This document shows, piece by piece, positions 15,241 to 22,499 of a DNA stretch of 37,525 bases. A program made the translations under genes and the position numbers. The stretch is taken from the NCBI GenBank assembly GCA_021647375.1, contig JAKIUV010000016.1, positions 1 through 37,525 on the forward strand. The letters run 5' to 3'. The DNA comes from Robiginitomaculum sp. GTDB lineage: Bacteria; Pseudomonadota; Alphaproteobacteria; Caulobacterales; Maricaulaceae. Within the stretch, counting starts at the first letter, position 1. Each line of letters starts with the position of its first letter. The notes under the pieces are model-generated. The model had not been told where the DNA came from, searched no databases, and was given only the letters and a program-made list of their open reading frames with translations.

Positions 15241-15262
15241 CTGAATTATATAATGCCAAAAT

Positions 15263-16462
15263 CTATCTGAATAATGACAAGAGAGATTGTGGAGCTTGGT
15301 TGGCGATTGAAAGCGCTTGTACGCCCAATTGCTGTTGCACTTGCAAAGACTGAAGACGCGCAGAAGCCTCTTCCATGTCTGCATCTATAAGTGCGCCAAT
15401 ACCGACCTTCATGCTATCCATCAAAGAGTTGACAAATTCACCTTGAATTTCGATCCGTTTTTGCGCTGAACCAAACCCGGAGGCGGCATCAATTGCTGTG
15501 GTTAAAAGCGCATCAATTGCGCCCAGAGCTGATGTTGCACCAACATCAGTTGCAACGGTTAACGTATCAAGGGCGGAAAGACCACCACCATAAGTACCGT
15601 CTTCTGTTTGACCAGCTACTGCGAAGCCAATACTGCCAGCACCACCATTTGTAACAGAAATAACCGGGTTACCGGCTGTTGGATCTGCAACAGTTGTCAG
15701 ATCGACAGAAACGTTTGCAATTCCAGCCGCATCAATTGCAGCTTTTACACCTGTGGCAACATCATTAAGAGTATCACCGTCACGGGCGACGTAATTGACT
15801 GTAGAACTGCCAATGGTGAGAGAATAGCTATCACCGGCAGATGTTGCACCTGCGGTGAATGTAAAGGTTTCCGTAGCGCCAGCAGCAATTGTAGCCGCAC
15901 TCGCAGCAACAGATGTTGCACCGGCAATAGTTGCTCCAGTACCGAGTGTTAGCGCACCCGTTTCCAAACTGACACGTGATACATTGATATTACTTGCGGT
16001 AACCGCACCAGACGAATCGCGATCAAGTGATGCAAGAACGTCAATAGAACCACCCGCTTTAAGAAGGTTTTGCCCATTGAACTGTGCGGCTCCAACGATG
16101 GTGTCGATTTGGCTTTTCAAAGCTGCAACATCTGTTTGAATTTTTGTACGGTCAACATTGTCTTCTTGAGCAGAGACGATCAGGCCTTTCATTTCGCTTA
16201 AAATATCAACAACTTGTTCAGAAGCCGCACGTGCGACACCGACTGTGGCCGATCCAAGGTTCAGGCTATCAGAGATTTTGTCAAAAGACGCGACATCTGC
16301 ACTCATGACTGTTGATATGGCAAATACGGCCGCATTATCTTTTGCATTGGCGACTTTTTTACCGGTAGAGATTTCGTTTTGTACCTGGTTCATGCCTTTA
16401 TTGATACCCCGAAGAGTTTCAAGGGCCACCATGGCGCTAGAGTTTGTTAAAATACTGGACAT
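15263..16462 (-). CDS. fliC: Flagellin
   Basis: This is the filament subunit, 399 residues, exported by the type III pathway. The N-terminal D0/D1 helices read SSAMVALETLRGINKGMNQVQ with STGKKVANAKDNAAVFAIS and LNLGSATVGVARAASEQVV. The C-terminal helices contain IQGEFVNSLMDSMKVGIGALIDADMEEASARLQSLQVQQQLG, ending in SLLSLFR. The middle (about 150-300) is an alanine/threonine/glycine-rich surface region, likely variable between strains. Only one flagellin is seen here, compared with six in Caulobacter; others could lie outside the window. The gene has a long structured leader and is followed by flaF, flbT and DUF1217. Confidence 0.97.
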   Translation of the reverse strand: MSSILTNSSAMVALETLRGINKGMNQVQNEISTGKKVANAKDNAAVFAISTVMSADVASFDKISDSLNLGSATVGVARAASEQVVDILSEMKGLIVSAQEDNVDRTKIQTDVAALKSQIDTIVGAAQFNGQNLLKAGGSIDVLASLDRDSSGAVTASNINVSRVSLETGALTLGTGATIAGATSVAASAATIAAGATETFTFTAGATSAGDSYSLTIGSSTVNYVARDGDTLNDVATGVKAAIDAAGIANVSVDLTTVADPTAGNPVISVTNGGAGSIGFAVAGQTEDGTYGGGLSALDTLTVATDVGATSALGAIDALLTTAIDAASGFGSAQKRIEIQGEFVNSLMDSMKVGIGALIDADMEEASARLQSLQVQQQLGVQALSIANQAPQSLLSLFR

Positions 16463-16665
16463 AGGTTTTTCCTAATTTTTATACCTAACTAATGAAAGTA
16501 GGCGATTAAAGAATACCTCCCCCACCATTGGGAAAAGTACGAACCTGCATATGTAAACAAGCTGGTTCCCTACGTCGTCCTGACACATTTTGCGAGCGCA
16601 AAATAACCCTCTTAGGTTGTAAAACTTTATTGCATTAAAAGGATAATTTATTCTTAACGGGGAAA
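16463..16665 (-). promoter_or_regulatory. Flagellin leader and promoter region with palindrome and upstream SD-like element
   Basis: This 203-base non-coding stretch precedes the flagellin ATG. It contains a perfect palindrome, ATTTTGCG/CGCAAAAT with a two-base centre, at 16587-16604. About 52 bases before the ATG is a strong Shine-Dalgarno-like GGGGGAGGT (16523-16515), not used by any ORF and next to a small CCCA/TGGG hairpin. The actual flagellin start has a weaker AGGAAAAACCT site. Caulobacter FlbT acts on the flagellin leader, so the structured leader is a plausible target. I could not identify a convincing sigma-54 promoter. Confidence 0.5.
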
Positions 16666-17064
16666 TTAAAATTTATCTTCGCTGGTTGCCGGGTCTTCCA
16701 TAAAAGTCAGCGCGCGCCCATTTTGACCGTATGCACCCACTTGTGCTGGGATGTTTTGCAGTTGACGAATGCGCTCTCTAGCTGATTTGATGCCGTTAGA
16801 CATGGCCATTAATAAGCGTCCGTTTTCTAGGCTCAGCGCGTTGAGGCGCGCCAGCTGGTTTGTTATCATTGTTATAGCCGCCGGGTAATTTACATCACGG
16901 GCAAAGGCGGATAGATACGTTTCCAGCATTGCGGTTTTTTCTGCTTTCAAGCGGGATCTAATTTGAACTTCTTGATAATCTCCACCGCGCAATTGCTTGA
17001 TGTCGGTCTTTATCAGTAGCATGAGTTCAGAGATAATTCGGTTACAATTTGCCAAGCTCGTCAT
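16666..17064 (-). CDS. FlgN-like flagellar chaperone (tentative)
   Basis: This 132-residue all-helical protein starts 23 bases inside the end of the flgJ-like gene. Length, predicted long helices and content (LMLLIKTDIKQLRGGDY, RLKAEKTAMLETYLSAF, LNALSLENGRLLMAMSNGIKSARERI) resemble FlgN-type chaperones for the hook-filament junction proteins FlgK and FlgL, both encoded later in the window. The stretch with ENGRLLMAMSNGIKSARERI is the most FlgN-like part. Alphaproteobacterial FlgN proteins are divergent, so this call rests on size, helix pattern and place. Confidence 0.6.
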   Translation of the reverse strand: MTSLANCNRIISELMLLIKTDIKQLRGGDYQEVQIRSRLKAEKTAMLETYLSAFARDVNYPAAITMITNQLARLNALSLENGRLLMAMSNGIKSARERIRQLQNIPAQVGAYGQNGRALTFMEDPATSEDKF

Positions 17065-17368
17065 AATTTTCCTCTTTGTTTTTCATGTGGGCGTAAATTT
17101 TATCAGCAATCCCGAAGCCGCCGCTCTCGGATATTTTTTCGGCCAAGGCCTCTAGGTAAAATTGGCTAAAGCTTTGCATATCTTCGCCGCCGCTACTCGT
17201 CAGTGCCTTGCCGAGGCCACTATATTGTAGCATTTGGGCGATGAAGGCGGATTCGAATTTCTGAGCAGTTTCTCTGGCTTCAGTGTCGCGGTTCATTTGA
17301 GTGGGTGTCTTAGATAATTGCACGGTTATCGACGCGGGTAGTGCAGGCATGTCGAGTATATTGCTCAT
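17042..17368 (-). CDS. flgJ: Rod-binding FlgJ N-terminal-domain protein (no muramidase domain)
   Basis: This protein of about 108 residues corresponds to the rod-cap/rod-binding half of FlgJ only. The diagnostic run ARETAQKFESAFIAQMLQYSGLGKA, then FSQFYLEALAEKISESGGFGIADKIY, is clear. The C-terminal peptidoglycan hydrolase domain found in enterobacterial FlgJ is absent, as is usual in Alphaproteobacteria, where a separate lytic enzyme does that job. The frame is open to an upstream ATG at 17410, but I prefer the ATG at 17368 because a perfect CtrA motif lies at 17392-17406, in what would otherwise be coding sequence. It overlaps the FlgN-like gene by 23 bases. Confidence 0.82.
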   Translation of the reverse strand: MSNILDMPALPASITVQLSKTPTQMNRDTEARETAQKFESAFIAQMLQYSGLGKALTSSGGEDMQSFSQFYLEALAEKISESGGFGIADKIYAHMKNKEENYDELGKL

Positions 17369-17391
17369 AGGCGTAAATAATAATATACACG

Positions 17392-17406
17392 TTAACATAG
17401 AATTAA
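17392..17406. promoter_or_regulatory. Perfect CtrA consensus box between flgJ-like and fliK
   Basis: The 15-base sequence TTAACATAGAATTAA is an exact TTAA-N7-TTAA match. It lies between the divergent starts of the flgJ-like gene (17368) and fliK (17430), where a single CtrA dimer site could control both units. Function is inferred from motif and placement. Confidence 0.6.
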
Positions 17407-17429
17407 ACATGTGGATTTAGTTTCTCAGT

Positions 17430-18734
17430 ATGAATGATATAGCCACCGACGTTTTAAATATATTTGCCGAACCAGCGCCCCAGGTCGGCTTGCTAGAAAC
17501 GTTATCTGGTCAACAGGGAAAATCTGAAGACAATCCCGAAATTTTTTCTTTGTTGTTTACGAAGCTTGAAGATGTAGAGAGTGCACCGAACGTCTTGCCT
17601 ACAGCAATTGCTTCAAATGAGGGCGGTGCGTTGGCTATGTCCGCCCAATTGCCCTCATACCTCAAAATGGTTGAACCATCTACGGAGCTAGCCGTTAATG
17701 TGGAGGTGAAACTAAATGTATTAGAGCTTAATCCAGACCGGATAGATCCCATTAATATATTGCCAAAACTAGATAGCAGTCATGGCAATAATGTAGCACA
17801 AGTAAATAATATAACGGCTGATACAAAAACCCCTATTCAGGATATTTTCGCTAAGCAAGATAAATTTTCCTCTGTCTCTTCCGAAACAATATGGGTCGCT
17901 AACGCTATTATAAACAGCAAAGAATTTGGGGAGATAGCCAGCACCCAATCTATCATAAGACTAGAGAAGAGCGAAGTGTTGCAGGCCAAGGACGCCGCCC
18001 TTGTGGCAACACTGCCAAAGCAACCAAATTTGGCGACCCCTGCGATGGCGCAAATACTTGCATCCACACAGCAGATCCAAAGTAATGTCGTGCCAAGCTA
18101 TAATGCTGTGCAAGAAAACATCCCAAACATTAAATTGGATAAAACTCTACCACTACCAAATGTCGAGACAGGTCATCAGCTTCAGATAGTGCCCCTTGCG
18201 GCACCACAGACACAGAGCAATAATTTAGGCCAGGGTAATATTTTGCAAGCGAGTACGGCGCAAACCATTATCTCACAAATCAGCGTGCCCTTGCTTGCAG
18301 GGGTCAGTGCGGAAATGGCTACACTTAAAAACCAACCCGGCAACACGCCCAAGGATATTATTGTCCAGTTGTCGCCCGCCGAGCTTGGCCGGGTACAAAT
18401 TCGGTTTAGCTTCGACACGGGAGAGCGGGTTGTCGCCAATATTGTAGCAGATAACCCGGAAACCATGGTGGTGCTGCGGCAAAAATCCGACATGCTATTT
18501 GCGCAGCTCAAACTCGGTGGTTTTGATAATATAGATCTGAACTTCGAGGCCTCAAATGATAAGAATTCTGAAAGTGCGGCAAATACGAAAAACCAACACA
18601 AACAATCTAGTCAAAATTTATGGAATTTGGCAAAAGGAGACGCGGAATTACATCCGCAAGCCTCAAGCGAAATACCACATCCAGTGCGTTCTCATATGAA
18701 CCAAGAAACATCGCAGATCGATTTAATTCTATAG
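17430..18734 (+). CDS. fliK: Flagellar hook-length control protein FliK
   Basis: FliK is the molecular ruler that triggers FlhB to switch export specificity once the hook reaches its set length. This 434-residue version has the usual two-part structure: a long, poorly conserved, glutamine/asparagine-rich N-terminal ruler (about 1-290) and a C-terminal Flg_hook domain (about 300-380) with KDIIVQLSPAELGRVQIRF, VVANIVADNPETMVVLRQK and LFAQLKLGGFDNIDLNF. The tail after 385 is charged and disordered. It is followed nine bases later by flgD and transcribed divergently from flgJ/flgN. Confidence 0.9.
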   Translation: MNDIATDVLNIFAEPAPQVGLLETLSGQQGKSEDNPEIFSLLFTKLEDVESAPNVLPTAIASNEGGALAMSAQLPSYLKMVEPSTELAVNVEVKLNVLELNPDRIDPINILPKLDSSHGNNVAQVNNITADTKTPIQDIFAKQDKFSSVSSETIWVANAIINSKEFGEIASTQSIIRLEKSEVLQAKDAALVATLPKQPNLATPAMAQILASTQQIQSNVVPSYNAVQENIPNIKLDKTLPLPNVETGHQLQIVPLAAPQTQSNNLGQGNILQASTAQTIISQISVPLLAGVSAEMATLKNQPGNTPKDIIVQLSPAELGRVQIRFSFDTGERVVANIVADNPETMVVLRQKSDMLFAQLKLGGFDNIDLNFEASNDKNSESAANTKNQHKQSSQNLWNLAKGDAELHPQASSEIPHPVRSHMNQETSQIDLIL

Positions 18735-18743
18735 GAGTAGAAA

Positions 18744-19112
18744 ATGGATATTAACGCAACGCTCAAACTCTTGCAGGGGCAGGCTGCACCGCCAAGTAAG
18801 GAAAAACTTCCTCTCGGCAATGAAGGAAATGAAATTACCGCTGTGAGCAATACACAACAAAGCACAGGAGAAGAATTTTCAACTTTCCTGACATTGCTGA
18901 CCGCGCAAATACAAAACCAAGACCCGCTTGCCCCTCTCGACTCGACACAATTTGTCGAACAATTGGCTACATTTACAAATTTAGAGTTACAGGCAAAGGG
19001 TAATAACTCTTTGGAATTAATTGCAGCTTTGCTCATCCGTCAAATAGAACTTCTCACGCCAGGAGAAGAGACTGTAGAGAATAGCGCAGGCAATATTGAT
19101 ACGGCGGCGTAA
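18744..19112 (+). CDS. flgD: Short flagellar hook scaffold protein FlgD (N-terminal domain only)
   Basis: FlgD caps the growing hook and allows hook subunits to polymerise. The 122 residues cover only the conserved N-terminal region: FSTFLTLLTAQIQNQDPLAPLDSTQFVEQLATFTNLEL is unmistakable. The family is usually about 220 residues, with a C-terminal Tudor/fibronectin-like cap domain that is missing here: the frame stops in ENSAGNIDTAA and a terminator follows, so this is not a local frameshift artefact as far as I can see. Short FlgD proteins occur in some Alphaproteobacteria. It is co-transcribed with fliK. Confidence 0.9.
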   Translation: MDINATLKLLQGQAAPPSKEKLPLGNEGNEITAVSNTQQSTGEEFSTFLTLLTAQIQNQDPLAPLDSTQFVEQLATFTNLELQAKGNNSLELIAALLIRQIELLTPGEETVENSAGNIDTAA

Positions 19113-19123
19113 CTCTCTTGACC

Positions 19124-19154
19124 ATGCCAATATGACCCTTGGTCTTATTGGCAT
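19124..19154. terminator. Bidirectional terminator between flgD and the fliL-like gene
   Basis: ATGCCAATA (19124-19132) pairs with TATTGGCAT (19146-19154), extended inward by GACC/GGTC around a CTT loop. T-rich sequence follows on the plus strand (a run of seven T's about 25 bases further). It sits between the convergent stops of flgD (19112) and the FliL-like gene (19181). Confidence 0.75.
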
Positions 19155-19180
19155 TGGCCTTTATTTCCTTTGCCCTTTTT

Positions 19181-19765
19181 TTATTGATCTTGCCTGGAGA
19201 GATCCAGTATCAGGACACTTTTCACACCTTCGGTAATAACTCTCTCGCTGGCCGCTAGCAAAGAGGTTTGTAATTTGTCATATGTCTCGGCGCTGGTTAA
19301 ATCGTGGGAAAATGCGCCGCCGTGTGATAAGGTCAAAAGTTCGCGCATGATAGAATCCCGAAGTTTTGGCTCCAGCGTATACGCGTTGCCTGGTGCTTCT
19401 GCGCCCAGCTCTAAATTTAAATTGAGTAAAACCAGAGATTCTATTTTTCCGCCGTTCATGACAGGCACTACAAATTGGCGTTTGAATTTCATATAAGTAA
19501 TTTTATCGAGGGAAGTTCCGTACTCATCTTTAGCCTCGTCGTATTTGTCCTTTTTGTTCTTCTTTTTACTTTTCTTTTTTTTCTTGTCTTTTTTGGTATC
19601 ATGACCAGCGTCTTTTTTGTCCTTTGAGGGTTTTTTCTTAGACGTTGAACTGGACGAATTTTCAGCGCTGTCGCTAAGGCTGTTGCCACGCAGAAAGTCT
19701 GCGCTGACACCGCCCACTATAACAACGATAATGAGAACGATGGGGAAGAGCATGCTTTTTATCAT
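19181..19765 (-). CDS. fliL: FliL-family basal-body protein with a lysine-rich linker
   Basis: This 194-residue protein has one N-terminal membrane helix (about 6-24, LFPIVLIIVVIVGGVSA). A very lysine-rich linker follows (about 43-75, including KKDKKKKKSKKKNKKDK). The C-terminal domain opens with YMKFKRQFVVPVMNGGKIES, then LVLLNLNLEL, and ends with VKSVLILDLSRQDQ. That domain resembles alphaproteobacterial FliL, which encircles the stator and supports torque. The linker is unusual in length and charge; it lies on the presumed periplasmic side. The gene is last in the motA-flgFGAH operon, eight bases after flgH. Confidence 0.75.
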   Translation of the reverse strand: MIKSMLFPIVLIIVVIVGGVSADFLRGNSLSDSAENSSSSTSKKKPSKDKKDAGHDTKKDKKKKKSKKKNKKDKYDEAKDEYGTSLDKITYMKFKRQFVVPVMNGGKIESLVLLNLNLELGAEAPGNAYTLEPKLRDSIMRELLTLSHGGAFSHDLTSAETYDKLQTSLLAASERVITEGVKSVLILDLSRQDQ

Positions 19766-19773
19766 GGTGTGTC

Positions 19774-20496
19774 CTAAAACGGGAGAATTTTCCGGATGAT
19801 TTTATTGCCGGTTTTACTTTGTGTAGCGGTGGTAAGTTGCCCGCGCCCACCATAAAAAATACGGGCTTCGGCGATCTTGTCATAGGTGATCGTGTTGAGG
19901 CGAGAAATGTCGGCGATGCGGACAATGCCCGTGATTTGTAAATGCCGCACCTCATTGTTGACAATAATCTCTTGACGCCCAGTGAGCGCAAGATAGCCAT
20001 TGGGCAAAACTTCATGAACCCGTGCCGCTAGGCGTAATGTCAATTTTTCCTTACGCGAAATATTGCCATTACCTGTAAGTGTATCCGAGCCGCCTATGTC
20101 CACGGCTGGTTTGAGGCTGGCGCCAGTGGGCAGGAGTTTTGCCACCAGTTCCGGCAGGCCGAAAAACGAACCGACCTCCAGGTTCTTCTGGGATGTGCTG
20201 TTAGTAGACACAGAGTTTTGTAACTGGGCTTCTTCGTCGATTTCAATGACCACGGTTAGAATATCACCAAGTTGACTGGCGCGTCTATCTCCAAACAGCG
20301 AGCGGGGTGCCGCACTCCAAAGGGAGGTGGTTTGCGGTGCGCCAGTTTGTTCAGGGATAGTGCCCGGACGGTTGACTTGGGTGGTTTCGTCCATGCGCCA
20401 ATTAATTGGCAATGCTTTGGGCGGCGCGAGCGGCTTTGGTGTTGCGCACGCTGATAATGTTGCTGCGCTCATGAGTGTTAACAACACATATTTCAT
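19774..20496 (-). CDS. flgH: Flagellar L-ring lipoprotein FlgH
   Basis: FlgH forms the outer-membrane L-ring bushing. The 240-residue precursor has a lipoprotein signal peptide with lipobox LSAC (Cys17). Characteristic segments are SLWSAAPRSLFGDRRASQLGDILTVVIEIDEEAQ, NSVSTNSTSQ, FFGLPELVAKLLP, NGNISRKEKLTLRLAARVHEVLPNGYLALTGRQEIIVNNE, and ADISRLNTITYDKIAEARIFYGGRG. It overlaps flgA by four bases and precedes the FliL-like gene. Confidence 0.97.
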   Translation of the reverse strand: MKYVLLTLMSAATLSACATPKPLAPPKALPINWRMDETTQVNRPGTIPEQTGAPQTTSLWSAAPRSLFGDRRASQLGDILTVVIEIDEEAQLQNSVSTNSTSQKNLEVGSFFGLPELVAKLLPTGASLKPAVDIGGSDTLTGNGNISRKEKLTLRLAARVHEVLPNGYLALTGRQEIIVNNEVRHLQITGIVRIADISRLNTITYDKIAEARIFYGGRGQLTTATQSKTGNKIIRKILPF

Positions 20497-20900
20497 TTGC
20501 CCACCTCCACCATGTCTATTCCGGTGACAATTGCAGTAATTTTTTTGCGAGAACTTAAATTCATCACCGATATGAGGTCCCCTTTGCTGCCAGTCTGTAG
20601 GGCGCGCCCTTTAGCGGTTAGCTGTAATGCACCGAAAGAGTAGACCATGTTGATTTGTGCATTGCGCTTGATCAGGGTCGGAGAGCGGACATAAGAAGTA
20701 TCAATTACATGCCCGGCGTAAACCGTGCGGTTGAGTTCTTGTCCAATAAATTCGTGTTGGCCATTGGTGTTTTTCTCTGTGATCGAAATGTTATTTGTCG
20801 TTAACATCGTGCCGCGCCTAAGGGTCGTGTTGGCGGTGACTTCACTGGCGCTAGCATATGCCGGGCAGAGAAGCATGGCGGTCAGGATAAATATTTTCAT
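20493..20900 (-). CDS. flgA: P-ring assembly chaperone FlgA (short form)
   Basis: FlgA is the periplasmic chaperone that helps FlgI build the P-ring. The 135-residue protein has a signal peptide cleaved near YASA, an SAF-like region (TTLRRGTMLTTNNI), the LNRTVYAGHVIDTSYVRSPTLIKRNAQINMVYSFGALQLTAKGRALQTGSKGD core and the final NLSSRKKITAIVTG. At 135 residues it lacks the N-terminal extension of enterobacterial FlgA (about 220 residues); short forms are common in Alphaproteobacteria. It is eleven bases after flgG and overlaps flgH. Confidence 0.92.
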   Translation of the reverse strand: MKIFILTAMLLCPAYASASEVTANTTLRRGTMLTTNNISITEKNTNGQHEFIGQELNRTVYAGHVIDTSYVRSPTLIKRNAQINMVYSFGALQLTAKGRALQTGSKGDLISVMNLSSRKKITAIVTGIDMVEVGK

Positions 20901-20911
20901 CTTTTTATCCT

Positions 20912-21697
20912 CTACCTTATCCGTGTGGTGGCCGAGTACATTTCGTCGGCAGCGGTGATGACTTTGGCGTTCAACTCGTAACCGCGTTGCGCTTCGATCA
21001 ACTCGGATATTTCGGCAACAACATCGACGCTGGAATCTTCAAGATAACCTTGGCGCATATACCCGATACCCTCGCTACCCGGTTGCCCTGCGATCGGCGT
21101 GCCGGACGCATCGGTTTGGCGAAACAAATTCCCGCCTAGGGCTTCCAGCCCTTTTTCGTTGGCAAATACGGTCATGGTGATAGAGCCAATAGTTTGTCCA
21201 CCGACCACATTGTCAAAGAACGCCGAAACCTCGCCGTCGCGACTAATAACGATGCGCCTGGCATCATTCGGAATAGTGATATTATCGGCCAAGGCAAAAC
21301 CGTCAGCGCTAACCATCAAACCTTCTGCCGAACGGTTAAACTTGCCGTCTCTGGTATAGGCACTGTCGCCGCTGGGCAGGGAGATTTCAAAATATCCGCG
21401 CCCTTCAATTCCGAGATCAAGATCGCCGCCCGTTGGCCCTAGTGAGCCTTGGGAAATTTGCAAGGACACGGTGGACGGTCGTACCCCCATGCCCATTTGG
21501 ATGCCCGCCGGTACGATTTCCCCGGTTTGAGAGGACAATGCGCCCGGCGTTAAATTTTGCTGATACAATAAATCGGCAAATTCCGCGACACGTGGCGCAT
21601 AGGCCGTGGTACTCATATTTGCAATATTATTGGCGATAACATCGACGCGGATTTGTTGTGCCGCCATGCCGGTCGCGGCTATTTTCAAAGCATTCAT
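20912..21697 (-). CDS. flgG: Flagellar distal rod protein FlgG
   Basis: FlgG builds the distal rod. The 261 residues start MNALKIAATGMAAQQIRVDVIANNIANMSTTAY, the standard rod/hook signature. Other typical features are GPTGGDLDLGIEGRGYFEI, YTRDGKFNRSAEGLMVSADG and the C-terminus GYLEDSSVDVVAEISELIEAQRGYELNAKVITAADEMYSATTRIR. The length matches E. coli FlgG (260). It lies between flgF and flgA. Confidence 0.97.
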   Translation of the reverse strand: MNALKIAATGMAAQQIRVDVIANNIANMSTTAYAPRVAEFADLLYQQNLTPGALSSQTGEIVPAGIQMGMGVRPSTVSLQISQGSLGPTGGDLDLGIEGRGYFEISLPSGDSAYTRDGKFNRSAEGLMVSADGFALADNITIPNDARRIVISRDGEVSAFFDNVVGGQTIGSITMTVFANEKGLEALGGNLFRQTDASGTPIAGQPGSEGIGYMRQGYLEDSSVDVVAEISELIEAQRGYELNAKVITAADEMYSATTRIR

Positions 21698-21752
21698 CGG
21701 GATCCTCCCTCTCTGGTTTTGTGCTCTTGCACTTTAGTGTTTAAGATGTTCG

Positions 21753-22499
21753 TTACGGTGGTTGTCTTATTGCACTGATGGTTTTAGCGACGCGTTCGTC
21801 TACGATTTCAAGTAATTTTTGTCCCGCTTCATAGGCGCGCTGAACTTCAATCATACGGGCCATTTCCAAGACCGGATTGACATTGGAATCTTCCAAATAA
21901 CCCTGGACGATGGTTGGGTTTTCTACGGGCGTAAAGCCGTCTTTTGCTTGCCATAAATTGCCGCCGATGCGCGTGAGATTAGCCTGATTAGCGTTTACAA
22001 GGCCGATCTTGCCGAGAGGCGCGCCGCCTGCACTGATCGTACCATCACCACCAATGGATATTAGGCCCGCGTCCGGCGGTATCTGGATAGAACTGCCCGC
22101 TTCGTCGAGGACAAAATGTCCGTCTGGTGTCACCAGCGAGCCGTCTTGGTTTGTCATAAACCGACCAGCACGGGACAAATGTTCCCCGTCCGGCGTGCCG
22201 ATTAGAAAGAACCCATCGCCCTCAATGGCAAGGTCAAGCGCGCCGCCCGTGCGGCTTAAACTGCCCGACGTGAAATCGCTATAATGGGCGCCAAGACGTC
22301 CAATCGCTACACTTGATTTCATATGGTTGGAGTGAGCGGCAGGATTGTCAGCGCCTGCTTGCACAACAAATTCGCTGAAGATTGCGCTTTCACGGCGAAA
22401 GCCTGTGGTAGACGCATTGGCGATATTGTTGGCGATAACATTCATTTCTTTTAGCAAACCCGATTGGCGCGAAATACTGATATAACTGGAATTATCCAT
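21753..22499 (-). CDS. flgF: Flagellar proximal rod protein FlgF
   Basis: This is a 248-residue rod protein. The N-terminus has SRQSGLLKEMNVIANNIANASTTGFRRE. The core includes LSRTGGALDLAIEGDGFFLIGTPDGEHLSRAGRF, and the C-terminus QGYLEDSNVNPVLEMARMIEVQRAYEAGQKLLEIVDERV. It starts eight bases inside the end of the upstream periplasmic protein, indicating translational coupling, and is followed by flgG after 53 bases. Confidence 0.96.
   Translation of the reverse strand: MDNSSYISISRQSGLLKEMNVIANNIANASTTGFRRESAIFSEFVVQAGADNPAAHSNHMKSSVAIGRLGAHYSDFTSGSLSRTGGALDLAIEGDGFFLIGTPDGEHLSRAGRFMTNQDGSLVTPDGHFVLDEAGSSIQIPPDAGLISIGGDGTISAGGAPLGKIGLVNANQANLTRIGGNLWQAKDGFTPVENPTIVQGYLEDSNVNPVLEMARMIEVQRAYEAGQKLLEIVDERVAKTISAIRQPP

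Noticed and set aside
16580..16615. Possible sigma-54 promoter (GG-N10-GC) in the flagellin leader, minus strand
   Set aside because: Only the GG and GC spacing fits; the surrounding TGGCAC and TTGC bases do not match, so I do not call it, although late flagellar genes in Caulobacter use sigma-54.
17369..17410. Upstream ATG for the flgJ-like gene at 17410
   Set aside because: It would place a perfect CtrA box inside the coding region and adds a non-conserved hydrophobic leader to a protein that should be exported without a signal peptide.
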